This document shows positions 37,049-46,761 of a stretch of 64,000 bases of DNA, one piece after another; position 1 is the stretch's first letter; each line of letters begins with the position of its first letter. The stretch covers positions 1 through 64,000 of the forward strand of contig NZ_KB894371.1 of the NCBI RefSeq assembly GCF_000374425.1. Direction: 5' to 3'. The position numbers were made by a program, and so were the translations under genes. Under the pieces are notes generated by a model, which saw nothing but the letters and a program-made list of their open reading frames with translations, made no database searches and was not told where the DNA came from. The DNA is from Acinetobacter tjernbergiae DSM 14971 = CIP 107465 (lineage in GTDB: Bacteria > Pseudomonadota > Gammaproteobacteria > Pseudomonadales > Moraxellaceae).

Positions 37049-37758
37049 ATATTGTTTTACTTGAGCCTGATCAAATCACGACAACGGATGATGTCTGGCA
37101 GATTGAAAATCCGCGTCAATTACAACATTTACGACAGCATATTCAGTTGAATTGTGGAGATACTTTAAAAGTCGGCGTGCGTAACGGTCAACGCTATCTT
37201 ACGGAAGTAATATCTGTTTCTGAACAACAGATTCGCATAAGACCGATTCAGCTGGAAGCCATTCCTGAAAAGCTGCCTGTACATTTAATTCTGGCTTTAC
37301 CACGTCCTAAAGTATTGCGCCGTATCATCATGGATGCGGTGACTTTAGGCGTGGAACGGATCAGTCTGATTCACAGTTACCGAGTGGATAAGAGCTATTG
37401 GCAAACACCGTTTTTACAGCAACTGAATGATTATGTGACCTTAGGTTTAGAGCAAGCAGGCGACACGATTGCACCAGAAATTCAGTTGTATAAACGCTTT
37501 AAACCGTTTGTTGAAGATGTCTTGCCTACATTTATTTCGGATCAAAAACCTGCTTATGTCGCACACCCTTATGCAGAACAGCAGATGCCACATGCGATTC
37601 AGCATTCATGTAGTCTGATTGTTGGTCCAGAAGGGGGATTTATTCCGTATGAGGTTGATCTGCTCAAAAAAAATGGCTGCCAAGCAATGAGCTTAGGCAA
37701 CCGAATTTTACGAACTGAAACGGCGGTATCGCATATTTTAGGGCGATTATTTATCTAG
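37045..37758 (+). CDS. rsmE: 16S rRNA m3U1498 methyltransferase
   Basis: This 237-residue SPOUT-class enzyme methylates U1498 of 16S rRNA. It has an N-terminal PUA-like domain (about 1-75) and a knotted SAM-binding domain with ALPRPKVLRRIIMDAVTLGV, GLEQAG, IVGPEGGF and LGNRILRTETAV. The ATG overlaps the waaA TGA (ATGA), so they are co-translated. Its 3' end overlaps the convergent mechanosensitive channel gene by 12 bases. Confidence 0.96.
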   Translation: MNIVLLEPDQITTTDDVWQIENPRQLQHLRQHIQLNCGDTLKVGVRNGQRYLTEVISVSEQQIRIRPIQLEAIPEKLPVHLILALPRPKVLRRIIMDAVTLGVERISLIHSYRVDKSYWQTPFLQQLNDYVTLGLEQAGDTIAPEIQLYKRFKPFVEDVLPTFISDQKPAYVAHPYAEQQMPHAIQHSCSLIVGPEGGFIPYEVDLLKKNGCQAMSLGNRILRTETAVSHILGRLFI

Positions 37759-38715
37759 GTTGATTGGCTCTGATTGATCACCACGATAGACTTTAACTTC
37801 CTGTACTGGATAAGGAATCGAAATTCCTTTTTCATCGAAGGCGGTCACGACAAGTTCTTGAATTTCACTAATTGATGCAGATGTGGTGGTTTCTGTGGTA
37901 TTCACCCACCAACGCACGGTTAAATTAATTGAGAAATCTGCAAGTGCGGTGACATTGACCGAGAAACCGGGTTGACTCAGTACATTAAGATTACGATCAA
38001 GAATATCGAGAATAATTTTCTTGGCTTTTTGCATATCATCTTCATAACCAATCCCGACCATAAACTCACAACGACGACGCTGATAGGCATTGTTGACGAT
38101 AACGGCACTGGTATATACTGTGGCGTTTGGAATCACGATACGGCGACCATCAGGTGAGCGTAAAAAGGTTGCGCGAATTTGGATATCTTCAACATTACCT
38201 TCCAAACCATTCACAACAATATCATCGCCAATGCGGAAAGGTTCACTGAGTAAAATCAAAATCCCTGAAAGTAGATTCTGAAAAATATCTTTAAAAGCAA
38301 AACCGATCGCAACTGAACCGATTCCTAAAGCTCCGATGAGTTGACTTGGGGTAAAGCCTGGAATAGCGATGACCAATGCAATTAAAAAACCAAAGAATAG
38401 AATAAAAGTGCTTCCGACACGGTTGAGAACCAATACTAAATTTTGTCGGGTGTAGCTACGGTTTTCCAAAGTTTTGCGAATAAAGAATTTAAATAACTTA
38501 GTCAGTAGCCAAAAAATGACAAATACTGTGATCGCAATACAGATATAGGGCACACGCTCCCAAAAGCTGTCCATGATTTTATCGATGGTGGTATAGGCAT
38601 CATGATATTTTTCAGTATGTGCCAATACCGTTTGCGTGGTCTTCGCACCGGCTTGATGAATCAATTCACCAGTATCTTTAGCGACTTCAGTTAATGTCGT
38701 TTGCTCATTTGCCAC
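37747..38715 (-). CDS. small-conductance mechanosensitive channel (MscS family)
   Basis: This 322-residue channel releases solutes on osmotic downshock. Two N-terminal helices (about 50-75 and 95-120) are followed by the pore helix (SQLIGALGIGSVAIGFAFKDIFQNLLSG) and the beta domain (FRIGDDIVVNGLEGNVEDIQIRATFLRSPDGRRIVIPNA). The C-terminal alpha/beta region is complete. The start is GTG 38715, preceded by GAGA. It is a short MscS form without added sensor domains. Confidence 0.93.
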   Translation of the reverse strand: MANEQTTLTEVAKDTGELIHQAGAKTTQTVLAHTEKYHDAYTTIDKIMDSFWERVPYICIAITVFVIFWLLTKLFKFFIRKTLENRSYTRQNLVLVLNRVGSTFILFFGFLIALVIAIPGFTPSQLIGALGIGSVAIGFAFKDIFQNLLSGILILLSEPFRIGDDIVVNGLEGNVEDIQIRATFLRSPDGRRIVIPNATVYTSAVIVNNAYQRRRCEFMVGIGYEDDMQKAKKIILDILDRNLNVLSQPGFSVNVTALADFSINLTVRWWVNTTETTTSASISEIQELVVTAFDEKGISIPYPVQEVKVYRGDQSEPINLDK

Positions 38716-38849
38716 AAGAAATCTCGATTTCGCAACGTAAGGAATAAATTAGGGGAGCCATCATAATGAATTTATCCTGATCATGCATGATAAATTCCGT
38801 AACGGTTTGCACGCATGATTTACGCAAACTTTAGCTGTTGGATGAATCC

Positions 38850-39419
38850 TTAAAAATATTCCGTTGTATTTTGCAAGATCTGGGTTGGTGTATCCCAAAA
38901 GTCAGGGCTAGCAAAATAATAGCTAAAGATAAACATGGCAAAAATCGTAATCAAACTGAATATAATCATGATCCATGCAAGTAGCTTCTCCCATGCTGCG
39001 GATGGGCGAATATCGCCATAATCATTGCGATGAGGTGTACCTGCGGCAAGTAGGACATAAAGAATAAAAAAGAACTGAATCATCGGAACCAATAATAATA
39101 GGCAGAGCCATCCCGTTTTATTCAGATCGTGTAGTCGGCGGATTAAAAACACAATCTGAAAATAAAAGCCTGCAAACCACAGTGCCGTCAGCGCAATTGC
39201 ACCGATCCCAGAGAATGCCGATAAAATAGGTTCATGAACTTGGACATTATTGACACTGAAACTGGCTGAAATTGCAAGAATGAGAGTGAAAAGAACAGAC
39301 CAACTGATGCTGAGTAAACCATACCAACCGAGATAGCTGAGACGGTTAAAGCGTCCTTTAATGGATAGGGGGTGGTCGTTTTTTGGACTGATCTGTGGTG
39401 GTCGGGCTTGATTGAACAT
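38850..39419 (-). CDS. DUF805 membrane protein
   Basis: This 189-residue integral membrane protein has four predicted helices. The DUF805 pattern is clear: KGRFNRLSYLGWYGLLSI near the start, FLIRRLHDLNKTGWLCLLLLVP in the middle and GTPHRNDYGD before the last helix. The function of the family is unknown. It stands alone, divergent from acs by 283 bases. Confidence 0.85.
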   Translation of the reverse strand: MFNQARPPQISPKNDHPLSIKGRFNRLSYLGWYGLLSISWSVLFTLILAISASFSVNNVQVHEPILSAFSGIGAIALTALWFAGFYFQIVFLIRRLHDLNKTGWLCLLLLVPMIQFFFILYVLLAAGTPHRNDYGDIRPSAAWEKLLAWIMIIFSLITIFAMFIFSYYFASPDFWDTPTQILQNTTEYF

Positions 39420-39548
39420 AATGAATTCCTATTTTTCTGATTATTAAATCTTTTAAGGTTTTGGCAATGATCAAAATAATCACTTATTTTAAGAGTAAAA
39501 AGCATAGACAAGCAGTTCAAATTTAAATTATTTTGAGTAAATTTTTGA

Positions 39549-39602
39549 AAACAATTTGGTCGTCAAAACACAACATTCTTACGACCAAAGCCGCATTGTT
39601 TG
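39549..39602. promoter_or_regulatory. inverted repeat upstream of acs (TTTGGTCGT/ACGACCAAA)
   Basis: TTTGGTCGT (39555-39563) and ACGACCAAA (39581-39589) are perfectly inverted around 17 bases, and AAACAAT/ATTGTTT extends the symmetry outward. It lies about 100 bases upstream of acs. The half-site TTGGTCGT recurs twice in the 47-kb intergenic region. It is a candidate regulator-binding site. Confidence 0.5.
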
Positions 39603-39702
39603 CTCTTGTAAGTGGTGATCATACTGCTAGAGAAAACAAAACATACCCGAAAAATAGATGTGTATATCTAAGGTATGAAATAAAAAACAAAGGAAGTGAG
39701 CT

Positions 39703-41646
39703 ATGAAAGAAATCTACCCAGTGCCTGATAAATTCAAAGAAATGGCAAGAACCTCGGAAGCAGACTATTTCAAACGTTATCAGGATTCAATCGAGCAGCC
39801 TGAAGCATTTTGGGCAGCAGAAGCACAAAACATTGACTGGATTAAGCCATTTACACAGGTCAAAAATACCAGTTTTAATCAAGATCATTTCAAAATCGAA
39901 TGGTTTGCTGATGGGGAACTGAACGTCTCTGCAAACTGTTTAGATCGTCATTTAAAAGATAACCCTCTAAAGCCTGCGATTATTTGGGAAGGTGATCACC
40001 CTTCACGCCATAAAATCATTTCTTTTGCTGAACTGCATGATGAAGTCTGTCGGTTTGCCAATGTATTAAAAAAACAAGGCCTTACTAAAGGCGACCGTGT
40101 GGTGCTGTACATGCCAATGGTGCCAGAAGCAGCGATTGCCATGTTGGCTTGTGCCCGCATTGGTGCGGTGCATTGTGTGGTATTTGGTGGGTTCTCACCA
40201 GACTCATTGGCCAGCCGTATTGATGATAGTCAGGCAAAATTAGTCATTACTGCGGATGCGGGCATGCGTGGTGGTAAGCTGATTCCACTGAAAGAAAATG
40301 TCGATGCTGCACTCGAAATTGAGGGAACCAGTAGTGTTGAAAACGTAATTGTGGTGCATCGTACAGGGAATCCGATTCAGTTTAATGCGCCACGTGATGT
40401 TTGGTATCACCTTGCGATTATGGAAGTGGATGAGCATTGCCCACCTGAACCAATGAAAGCAGAAGACCCGTTATTCATTCTGTACACCTCAGGTTCTACA
40501 GGGAAACCGAAAGGCGTATTACATACGACAGGTGGTTATTTAGTCTACGTCAACACCACGTTTAGAGAAGTCTTTGATTTACGCGAAGATGATGTGTATT
40601 GGTGTACCGCAGATGTGGGTTGGATTACAGGACATAGTTATTTACTGTATGGTCCACTCAGTAATGCCACCACCACCGTGATGTTTGAGGGTATTCCACA
40701 ATACCCAACATGGGCACGTATTGGTCATGTGATTGATAAGCACAACATTACCATTCTATACACGGCACCAACGGCAATTCGCGCCATGATGCGTGAAGGC
40801 GATGCTTATGTACGTGAAAGTGATCGCAGCAGCTTACGTTTACTGGGTTCAGTCGGTGAGCCGATTAACCCTGAAGCATGGAATTGGTATCACGAAGTTG
40901 TTGGAGAAGGGCGTTGCCCAATTGTCGATACTTGGTGGCAAACTGAAACTGGTGGAATTTTAATTTCGCCTCTTCCAGGTGCAACCGCACTCAAACCGGG
41001 TTCAGCAACACGTCCATTCTTTGGAGTACAGCCTGCGTTAGTCGATGGCGAAGGGAATGAATTAGATGGTGCTGCCGAAGGTAATCTAGTAATCAAAGAC
41101 TCATGGCCAGGGCAAATGCGAACCATTTGGGGTGATCCAGAGCGTTTTATCGAAGCTTATTTTTCCACCTTTAAAAATTATTATTTTACTGGCGATGGCG
41201 CACGTCGAGATGCTGATGGTTACTATTGGATCACAGGGCGTGTTGATGATGTACTGAACGTTTCAGGACATCGTCTAGGCACAGCCGAGATCGAAAGTGC
41301 TTTGGTCGCACATGAGGCGGTTGCAGAGGCTGCGGTTGTCGGTATGCCACATGATATTAAAGGTCAGGGCATTTGTACTTTTGTCACTTTACAAGCTGAT
41401 GTCGCGGAATCTGAAGAGCTGCGTAAAGAGTTGGTCAATTGGGTACGTAAAGTACTTGGCCCTGTGGCAACACCTGATGCCTTGCATTGGGCACCTGCTT
41501 TACCAAAAACACGTTCAGGTAAAATCATGCGCCGTATCTTGAGAAAGATTGCGGCTAATGAATTGGATAGCTTAGGCGATACGTCAACGTTGGCTGAACC
41601 TGCGGTTGTTGAGGCTTTAATTCTGACAGTCTATCCAAACCGATAA
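39703..41646 (+). CDS. acs: acetyl-CoA synthetase (AMP-forming)
   Basis: This 647-residue adenylating enzyme activates acetate for growth or scavenging. It has the ATP loop [11 protein letters not shown] (about 263-273), the WWQTETGG motif that sets the acyl pocket, [23 protein letters not shown], and the C-terminal catalytic lysine in [14 protein letters not shown], which Pat-type enzymes acetylate to switch the enzyme off. AAGGAAG precedes the ATG. An orphan response regulator 3.4 kb downstream may control it (inference). Confidence 0.98.
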   Translation: MKEIYPVPDKFKEMARTSEADYFKRYQDSIEQPEAFWAAEAQNIDWIKPFTQVKNTSFNQDHFKIEWFADGELNVSANCLDRHLKDNPLKPAIIWEGDHPSRHKIISFAELHDEVCRFANVLKKQGLTKGDRVVLYMPMVPEAAIAMLACARIGAVHCVVFGGFSPDSLASRIDDSQAKLVITADAGMRGGKLIPLKENVDAALEIEGTSSVENVIVVHRTGNPIQFNAPRDVWYHLAIMEVDEHCPPEPMKAEDPLFILYTSGSTGKPKGVLHTTGGYLVYVNTTFREVFDLREDDVYWCTADVGWITGHSYLLYGPLSNATTTVMFEGIPQYPTWARIGHVIDKHNITILYTAPTAIRAMMREGDAYVRESDRSSLRLLGSVGEPINPEAWNWYHEVVGEGRCPIVDTWWQTETGGILISPLPGATALKPGSATRPFFGVQPALVDGEGNELDGAAEGNLVIKDSWPGQMRTIWGDPERFIEAYFSTFKNYYFTGDGARRDADGYYWITGRVDDVLNVSGHRLGTAEIESALVAHEAVAEAAVVGMPHDIKGQGICTFVTLQADVAESEELRKELVNWVRKVLGPVATPDALHWAPALPKTRSGKIMRRILRKIAANELDSLGDTSTLAEPAVVEALILTVYPNR

Positions 41647-41662
41647 ATCTAGTTCAAATGTG

Positions 41663-41697
41663 AAAAGAGCGTTCGATTGAACGCTCTTTTTTTTATC
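41663..41697 (+). terminator. intrinsic terminator after acs
   Basis: AAAAGAGCGTTC and GAACGCTCTTTT pair around GATT, followed by a T-run. Confidence 0.9.
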
Positions 41698-41705
41698 TAT
41701 ATTAT

Positions 41706-42248
41706 TTAACTGTGTGCTAAAAAATCTGCTGTGTTTTGTACCGTAGCGAAGAAACCTAGTGCAGATAAGAATGCCGTTTGTACATCGGCTGCTTTGACAG
41801 TTTTGCCATCATGTGCAAGATCCCGAGTTGCAGTCGCATCGGCGATCACAATTGGTTGGTAGCCAAGTTCTTTCGCTGCACGTGTACCTGAATCAATACA
41901 GATATGGGTCATCATGCCAGTCATCACTAGCTGCTCAACTTGATGCTGCTGTAATAACGCTTGAAGATTGGTTTCTAGAAAGCTATTGGGGAAATGCTTT
42001 TCGACAATCAGTGATTGATCTGTGACTTTAAGTTGTGGATGCAATTCAATACCCACGGTATTTTCCTGAAAAAAACTGGCTGAGGCAGGATTAATATGCT
42101 GAATATAAATAATTGGCAAATTGTTTTGAATAAAATGATCTTCTAATTGGTTGGTTTTCGCCAGAGCGAGGTCTGGATTGACCAATTCCATTTTGCCATT
42201 TTTAAAATAATCGTTTTGAACATCAATAATCAGTAAGGCTTGTTTCAT
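41706..42248 (-). CDS. cysteine hydrolase, isochorismatase family
   Basis: This 180-residue alpha/beta hydrolase starts at ATG 42248, with GGAAGAAAAA upstream. The catalytic triad is complete: Asp9 (LIIDVQNDY), Lys84 (IVEKHFPNSF) and Cys117 (MMTHICIDSGTRAA), preceded by the usual non-proline cis-peptide region. Members hydrolyse amides or nicotinamide-like substrates; the substrate here is unknown. It is divergent from an Lrp/AsnC-type gene 104 bases away, which probably regulates it. Confidence 0.88.
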   Translation of the reverse strand: MKQALLIIDVQNDYFKNGKMELVNPDLALAKTNQLEDHFIQNNLPIIYIQHINPASASFFQENTVGIELHPQLKVTDQSLIVEKHFPNSFLETNLQALLQQHQVEQLVMTGMMTHICIDSGTRAAKELGYQPIVIADATATRDLAHDGKTVKAADVQTAFLSALGFFATVQNTADFLAHS

Positions 42249-42352
42249 CACTTTTTCTTCCAGCGTTAAGATAAAACAAGAGTAGGGAACGAACCCAAGA
42301 TCGGCTATAGTCAGATGAAAGCATTGTTGCTGGTTTTCTTTCGTAATGAAAA

Positions 42353-42766
42353 ATGAATATTGAACTTGATCCTATCGACTTAAAAATTATTGAATTGCTG
42401 AAACAAGATTCGCGTTTAAGTCATAAAGAAATAGGACAGCGAGTGCATCGTACTGGACAAGCAGTTGGAGCGCGTATTGCCCAATTGATGGATGCAGGAA
42501 TCATCAAAAATTACACTATTGCGATCAAGTATGAACATAAGCAGTTTATTCAATTGTTTTTAAACGAACAACAAGCTTTTATTGAGGTAGAGCGCTTGGT
42601 TAAACAATACGAACAGGTCGATGAATGCTTTAAAGTTCTAGGGAACGCTTGTTACATGATCGTGAGTCACTTTAATCCATCACAATTGAATGAATTTATT
42701 GAGCAGCTTTCACAGTGGTGTCGTTATTCTGTAGAGATCGTGATACGAGAAATTGAAACTACTTAA
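42353..42766 (+). CDS. Lrp/AsnC-family transcriptional regulator
   Basis: This 137-residue regulator has an N-terminal helix-turn-helix (LDPIDLKIIELLKQDSRLSHKEIGQRVHRTGQAVGARIAQL, quoted as two halves of one domain) and a C-terminal ligand-binding fold resembling RAM. The RAM part diverges from classical Lrp, so the effector cannot be guessed. It faces the cysteine hydrolase gene divergently and probably controls it. Confidence 0.85.
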   Translation: MNIELDPIDLKIIELLKQDSRLSHKEIGQRVHRTGQAVGARIAQLMDAGIIKNYTIAIKYEHKQFIQLFLNEQQAFIEVERLVKQYEQVDECFKVLGNACYMIVSHFNPSQLNEFIEQLSQWCRYSVEIVIREIETT

Positions 42767-42796
42767 AATAAAAAGCCCCAAGCCGAGTCTTGGGGG
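42766..42796 (-). terminator. terminator of the sfnG operon
   Basis: GCCCCAAG and CTTGGGG pair around six bases. The T-run appears only on the minus strand (complement of AAATAAAAA at 42766-42774), so it ends msuE-sfnG transcription. Confidence 0.78.
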
Positions 42797-42842
42797 AAGA
42801 TTTGCCATTTCTTTTATTTTTCTTCTTATTCAGTACTAAAAA

Positions 42843-43949
42843 CTAAGCTGATTTTGCTGCGAGACGCTGTTCCTGTTGTTGCTCAAGTTGACGGACTAGC
42901 GGTAGAACTTTTTCGCCAAAATATTCAACTTCTTCAATAAAGTGAAGAAAGCCTGATAAAACAAGATCAACCCCTACATTTTTTAAGTCCACAATCCGTT
43001 CCACAATTTGCTGCGGTGTACCGATGAGATTGGTTTTAAAACCATCGTTATATTGCACCAAATCATCAAAGGTGGATGTTGCCCAATTCCCCTCACGCTC
43101 AGGGGTGGCTGCACCTGCTTCACGGGTCGCATCACCAAAGGCATTCACCGCTTCGACATTGGCTTGTACAATAATCTCATTCAGTACCGCTTTGGCTTCT
43201 TCTTCAGTGTCACGGGCGATGATAAAGGCATTCACGCCAATCTTGACCTGTCGATTGACCAGTCTAGCTTTGTTACGGACATCATCGATCTGCTTTTTGA
43301 TTTCTTCAACGCTATTGCCATTGGTGAAATACCAATCTGATACACGTGCAGCCATATCACGTGCCGCACGTGAGCTTCCACCTTGAAACACTTCGATAGA
43401 GGGTTTTTGCAGTGGTTTTGGCTTGAGGGTGTAATTCTGAAATTGGTAATATTTGCCCTCAAAGCTGTAATTGTCGGTCGTCCAGATGCCTTTGATAGTG
43501 CGGATAAATTCTTCTGAACGCCTATAGCGTTCATCGTGTTCAGGCCAAGGTTCGCCAATCGCATCAAATTCACCACGGAACCAGCCACTCACCACATTAA
43601 TCGCAATACGACCTTGAGTCAGATAGTCAATGGTTGCTAGCTGTTTCGCCGCAAGCACAGGTTTCCAAGGGCCAGGTAGAATCGCTGCAATTACTTTGAG
43701 TTTTTTAGTCTGAGCCAATAGGGCATGACTAAAACTGACCGATTCATGTTGGTTTTCTGCACCATAGCCAGCGGTAAAACGGATTTGGGTGAGCGCATAT
43801 TCGAAGCCGCTGCGTTCTGCGGCTTGTGCCAGTCGCACGTTATAGTCATAGCTCCAGTCGGTACGTTGTTCGATATCGCTGACAACGAGACCACCACTTA
43901 CATTGGGAACCCAGTAGGCAAATTTAATTGCTGATGTTGTTATTGTCAT
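42843..43949 (-). CDS. sfnG: FMNH2-dependent dimethylsulfone monooxygenase
   Basis: This flavin-dependent monooxygenase of the luciferase-like family has 368 residues from ATG 43949. GGAGG lies seven bases upstream; an ATG at 43964 would swallow that site. Signatures are KFAYWVPNVSGGLVVSDIEQRTDWSYDYN, VVSGWFRGEFDAIGEPWPEHDERYRRSEEF and the terminal GVDLVLSGFLHF, matching SfnG. The enzyme turns dimethylsulfone into methanesulfinate, using reduced FMN from the neighbouring reductase. It is downstream of msuE by 27 bases. Confidence 0.93.
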   Translation of the reverse strand: MTITTSAIKFAYWVPNVSGGLVVSDIEQRTDWSYDYNVRLAQAAERSGFEYALTQIRFTAGYGAENQHESVSFSHALLAQTKKLKVIAAILPGPWKPVLAAKQLATIDYLTQGRIAINVVSGWFRGEFDAIGEPWPEHDERYRRSEEFIRTIKGIWTTDNYSFEGKYYQFQNYTLKPKPLQKPSIEVFQGGSSRAARDMAARVSDWYFTNGNSVEEIKKQIDDVRNKARLVNRQVKIGVNAFIIARDTEEEAKAVLNEIIVQANVEAVNAFGDATREAGAATPEREGNWATSTFDDLVQYNDGFKTNLIGTPQQIVERIVDLKNVGVDLVLSGFLHFIEEVEYFGEKVLPLVRQLEQQQEQRLAAKSA

Positions 43950-43976
43950 CGTTGTATCCTCCATAAAAGATATGGT

Positions 43977-44717
43977 TTATGCGACGTGGGTTAAATTCTT
44001 GGCTGACTTCGGGTGTAAGCGAGATTCGGCTGCATCTAAATCGGGCACAGCCGCCGATGGGAGCACTTCTGCCTGTTCAATCTGTTTGTTAATGCCGAGA
44101 TTCTGATTCGCTTGTTCAGTTTTAGTTTTGATTGCCGCAGCACGTTGGCCTTTGGCAGGTGCCCATTCCAAAATAGGTAAAGCACGTGCCACAGCTAAGG
44201 TGATGCGATCAGACAATTGCTCGCTTTTAACCGTATATTCAGGGGTGAAATCACGATCGGTCGCATAGACACCAATCGGTAGTGTCTGTGCTTGGAAGAA
44301 GCTAAATAGTGGGCGTAATTGATGTTCGAGAACCAAAGCATGACGATCACTTCCACCTGATGCAGCCAACAAAACAGGGACATCGACCAAAGCAGTTTGC
44401 TCAACAAAGTCGAAGAAATGTTTAAATAAGCCTGTAAATGAAGCACGATAAACAGGTGTTCCAACAATCAATGCATCTGCGGCTTCAACAGCAGCTAGAT
44501 CATCTTGAACACGTTGCGGTAACTGATTTCGGTAAATCGCTCCGCCAAGTAGAGGTCCAATTTCACTTAATTTGACGAAATGTATTTTGATATCAATTGC
44601 TTCTGAAAGTTCATCAATAATGGCTTGAACTAAACTTTCCGTTTTTGACGGACTATTTAAACCACCAGAAACGGCAACAATATTAAGGGGAGTTGAGACA
44701 GTATTATGATGAGACAT
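43977..44717 (-). CDS. msuE: FMN reductase partner (MsuE-like)
   Basis: This NADPH-dependent FMN reductase (flavodoxin-like fold) has 246 residues from ATG 44717, with AGG eight bases upstream. The FMN phosphate loop is VSGGLNSPSKTESLV. IVGTPVYRASFTGLFKHFFDFVEQ and AASGGSDRHALVLEHQLRPLF are typical of the SsuE/MsuE group. It supplies FMNH2 to SfnG. The C-terminal extension (about 195-246) is longer than in SsuE. The genes form a sulfur-starvation operon; sfnR is not in the window. Confidence 0.9.
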   Translation of the reverse strand: MSHHNTVSTPLNIVAVSGGLNSPSKTESLVQAIIDELSEAIDIKIHFVKLSEIGPLLGGAIYRNQLPQRVQDDLAAVEAADALIVGTPVYRASFTGLFKHFFDFVEQTALVDVPVLLAASGGSDRHALVLEHQLRPLFSFFQAQTLPIGVYATDRDFTPEYTVKSEQLSDRITLAVARALPILEWAPAKGQRAAAIKTKTEQANQNLGINKQIEQAEVLPSAAVPDLDAAESRLHPKSAKNLTHVA

Positions 44718-45069
44718 GGTCACTACCTAAAAAGATCATTTCGAATTAGGATCTATTTATCTACATGACGGTCTAGGCTGTAAAATAAGGAAATGCTGCA
44801 AGCTTATCTTTTTTATAGATATCTCAAACTATCCCAAAGTTAAAAAAATAAAATGAATTTAATGCTCTGTTTCTATTCGATATTTCTGTATAGTGATGCT
44901 TAATTAGCCTGAGTTGTGTGAGTTATATCAATATTTGCATTATTTTTCATTTATTGGAAATAAACATGTATTGATGCTTGACCAACAGTTTAGTTAAAAA
45001 TAGGCTAAGATAGGCTGATTTTGAATAAACACCGTACAGTGACGTACTTACAGATTGCGTAAAGCGCTT
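44718..45069. other. intergenic region between msuE and the response regulator
   Basis: About 350 AT-rich bases separate divergent genes. I looked for the GG-N10-GC sigma-54 promoter expected for sulfone genes and did not find a good one. A short tandem repeat of TAGGCT (45001-45017) is the only pattern seen, close to the response regulator. Confidence 0.5.
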
Positions 45070-45720
45070 ATGAATATTTTAATTGTAGACGATCATCCTT
45101 TATTTAGACATGCTTTGATTCAAGCGGTTCGCTATAGCATTCCTCAAGCACAGATTCAGGAAACTGCGGATGTCGATGAATTCTATGAAAAGTTAGAACA
45201 TGGTTCTGAGCCTGATTTAGTTTTACTCGATTTAAATCTACCAGGTGCATCTGGTTTTTCTGCTTTGGTGTATGTACGAGCACAATATCCAGCGATTCCA
45301 ATCATCGTTGTATCAGCACATGAAGAAGTTTCAATCATTCAGCGCGCGATTGCACATGGTGCGATGGGCTATATCCCAAAATCGTCACATCCAAGTCATA
45401 TTGGTGAAGCGATTAAACATGTGTTAGAGGGTGAAATTTGGTTACCACCGAATTTACCAAAACATGCTGGATTTGATCCAAGGGCTGCTGACGAAACAGC
45501 ATTGGCAGAACGTCTACAATCACTTACACCACAACAGTTCCGTGTATTGATGATGGTTGCTGAGGGTTTGCTAAATAAGCAGATTGCTTATGAGCTAGAT
45601 GTCTCTGAAGCAACGATTAAAGCGCATGTCACCGCTATTTTTCGTAAATTAGGTGTGCAAAATCGTACTCAAGCGGTATTGGCGATTAGTGCTTTAAACA
45701 TTGAAGATAAGAAGATGTAA
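45070..45720 (+). CDS. LuxR-type (NarL/FixJ) response regulator
   Basis: This 216-residue regulator starts at ATG 45070, which gives the usual MNILIVDDHPLF; a TTG at 45055 is less likely. The receiver domain (1-125) has the acidic pair Asp7/Asp8, phosphoacceptor Asp54 (LVLLDLNLPG) and the Lys of YIPKSS. The LuxR helix-turn-helix covers about 145-205 (LTPQQFRVLMMVAEGLLNKQIAYELDVSEATIKAHV). No histidine kinase is nearby. It resembles ErdR/AgmR-like regulators of acetate and ethanol use in Pseudomonas, and acs lies 3.4 kb upstream. Confidence 0.9.
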   Translation: MNILIVDDHPLFRHALIQAVRYSIPQAQIQETADVDEFYEKLEHGSEPDLVLLDLNLPGASGFSALVYVRAQYPAIPIIVVSAHEEVSIIQRAIAHGAMGYIPKSSHPSHIGEAIKHVLEGEIWLPPNLPKHAGFDPRAADETALAERLQSLTPQQFRVLMMVAEGLLNKQIAYELDVSEATIKAHVTAIFRKLGVQNRTQAVLAISALNIEDKKM

Positions 45721-45770
45721 GACATTGAAATGAGGATGTCAGTTCTCATTTTATTGAACATCAGTAAATA

Positions 45771-45802
45771 AAAAAACCAGTTCAAAAGAACTGGTTTTTT
45801 TA
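45771..45802. terminator. bidirectional terminator between the response regulator and Omp33-36
   Basis: AACCAGTTC and GAACTGGTT pair around AAAA, with an A-run before and a T-run after, serving both convergent genes. Confidence 0.9.
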
Positions 45803-45843
45803 TTATGAATTTTGGGTTCGATAGACCGAACTCAAATCCAATA

Positions 45844-46761
45844 TTAGAAACGGAACTTTGCGTTTACGCCAATCGTTTGAATATCCGCATTTATGCCCAT
45901 ACCGCCTACAACTACTTCTTTTGCATTTGCATTTACATAGCTAGCACCTACAGCAACTGCTGGAGTGATGAAGTAATTTACGTTCGCACCCCAAGCAGAT
46001 TTGATTGGTGAGAAGTTGTCGCTAGCTTGATCAGAACTGTAGTTAGCCTGAGCATATGAAGCACCAACGCTTAGCTTAGGCGTTAAGTAAAGATCAGTTT
46101 TTAAACCATAAGCTTTGTTTTCACCATATACAAGGTTAGACTCAAAACCAACAGCCATATTTGTACCGTCGATGTTACCTACATATTTAGTACGCGCAGT
46201 AACAACATCTTGTTTTTCGCCAATAATCAATGAATCAGCAACAGTGTTAAATACACCATTTTCTAGAACATTGTTAGCATCTAAAGCGATTTGATCTGAT
46301 ACGCGAGTATAACCTACTGCAACTAAGAAATTAGGTGCTACTAATGCACCAACTTCTAATGAATAGCGGTCACCGTTGTCTTTCTCATCTTCAAACTTAG
46401 TTTGAGAGTGGCTATAAGATGCACTAGCGTAAGCTGGTACATAAGGTGTTGGAAGATATGCTTCACCTTTTGCACCAAATGAATTGTTTTTAATGGTTGC
46501 AGATTCATCACCACTTAATTTAGCAAAGCTATACGCAGCAGAAACATTCGATGCTTGGTTCAAGAAAGCAGCTTCAGCTAAAGGACCTTTAGATGCATCT
46601 ACATTTTTAAGGTAAACAGTACCTTGAGCAGCACCAGTAAAGTCTTTGTCATTCAAATCTGTAGCATTGATGAATTCAGACTGACCTTGAACTTCTACTT
46701 GGTAAGCGTGAGCACCGGTCATGGCTAATAATAAAGCAGTGGCTAAACCGAGTTTTTTCAT
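45844..46761 (-). CDS. omp33-36: Omp33-36 family outer-membrane porin
   Basis: This 305-residue porin begins MKKLGLATALLLAMTGAHA|YQVEVQGQSEF, a signal peptide and mature N-terminus like those of the Acinetobacter Omp33-36 protein. GPLAEAAFLNQASN is the family block. AKGEAYLPTPYVPAYASASY, VGYTRVSDQIALD and the terminal GVNAKFRF are typical. The protein forms a water/solute channel; in A. baumannii its loss is linked to carbapenem resistance and reduced virulence. It is related to the tandem porins at 29.5-31.4 kb. Confidence 0.92.
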   Translation of the reverse strand: MKKLGLATALLLAMTGAHAYQVEVQGQSEFINATDLNDKDFTGAAQGTVYLKNVDASKGPLAEAAFLNQASNVSAAYSFAKLSGDESATIKNNSFGAKGEAYLPTPYVPAYASASYSHSQTKFEDEKDNGDRYSLEVGALVAPNFLVAVGYTRVSDQIALDANNVLENGVFNTVADSLIIGEKQDVVTARTKYVGNIDGTNMAVGFESNLVYGENKAYGLKTDLYLTPKLSVGASYAQANYSSDQASDNFSPIKSAWGANVNYFITPAVAVGASYVNANAKEVVVGGMGINADIQTIGVNAKFRF

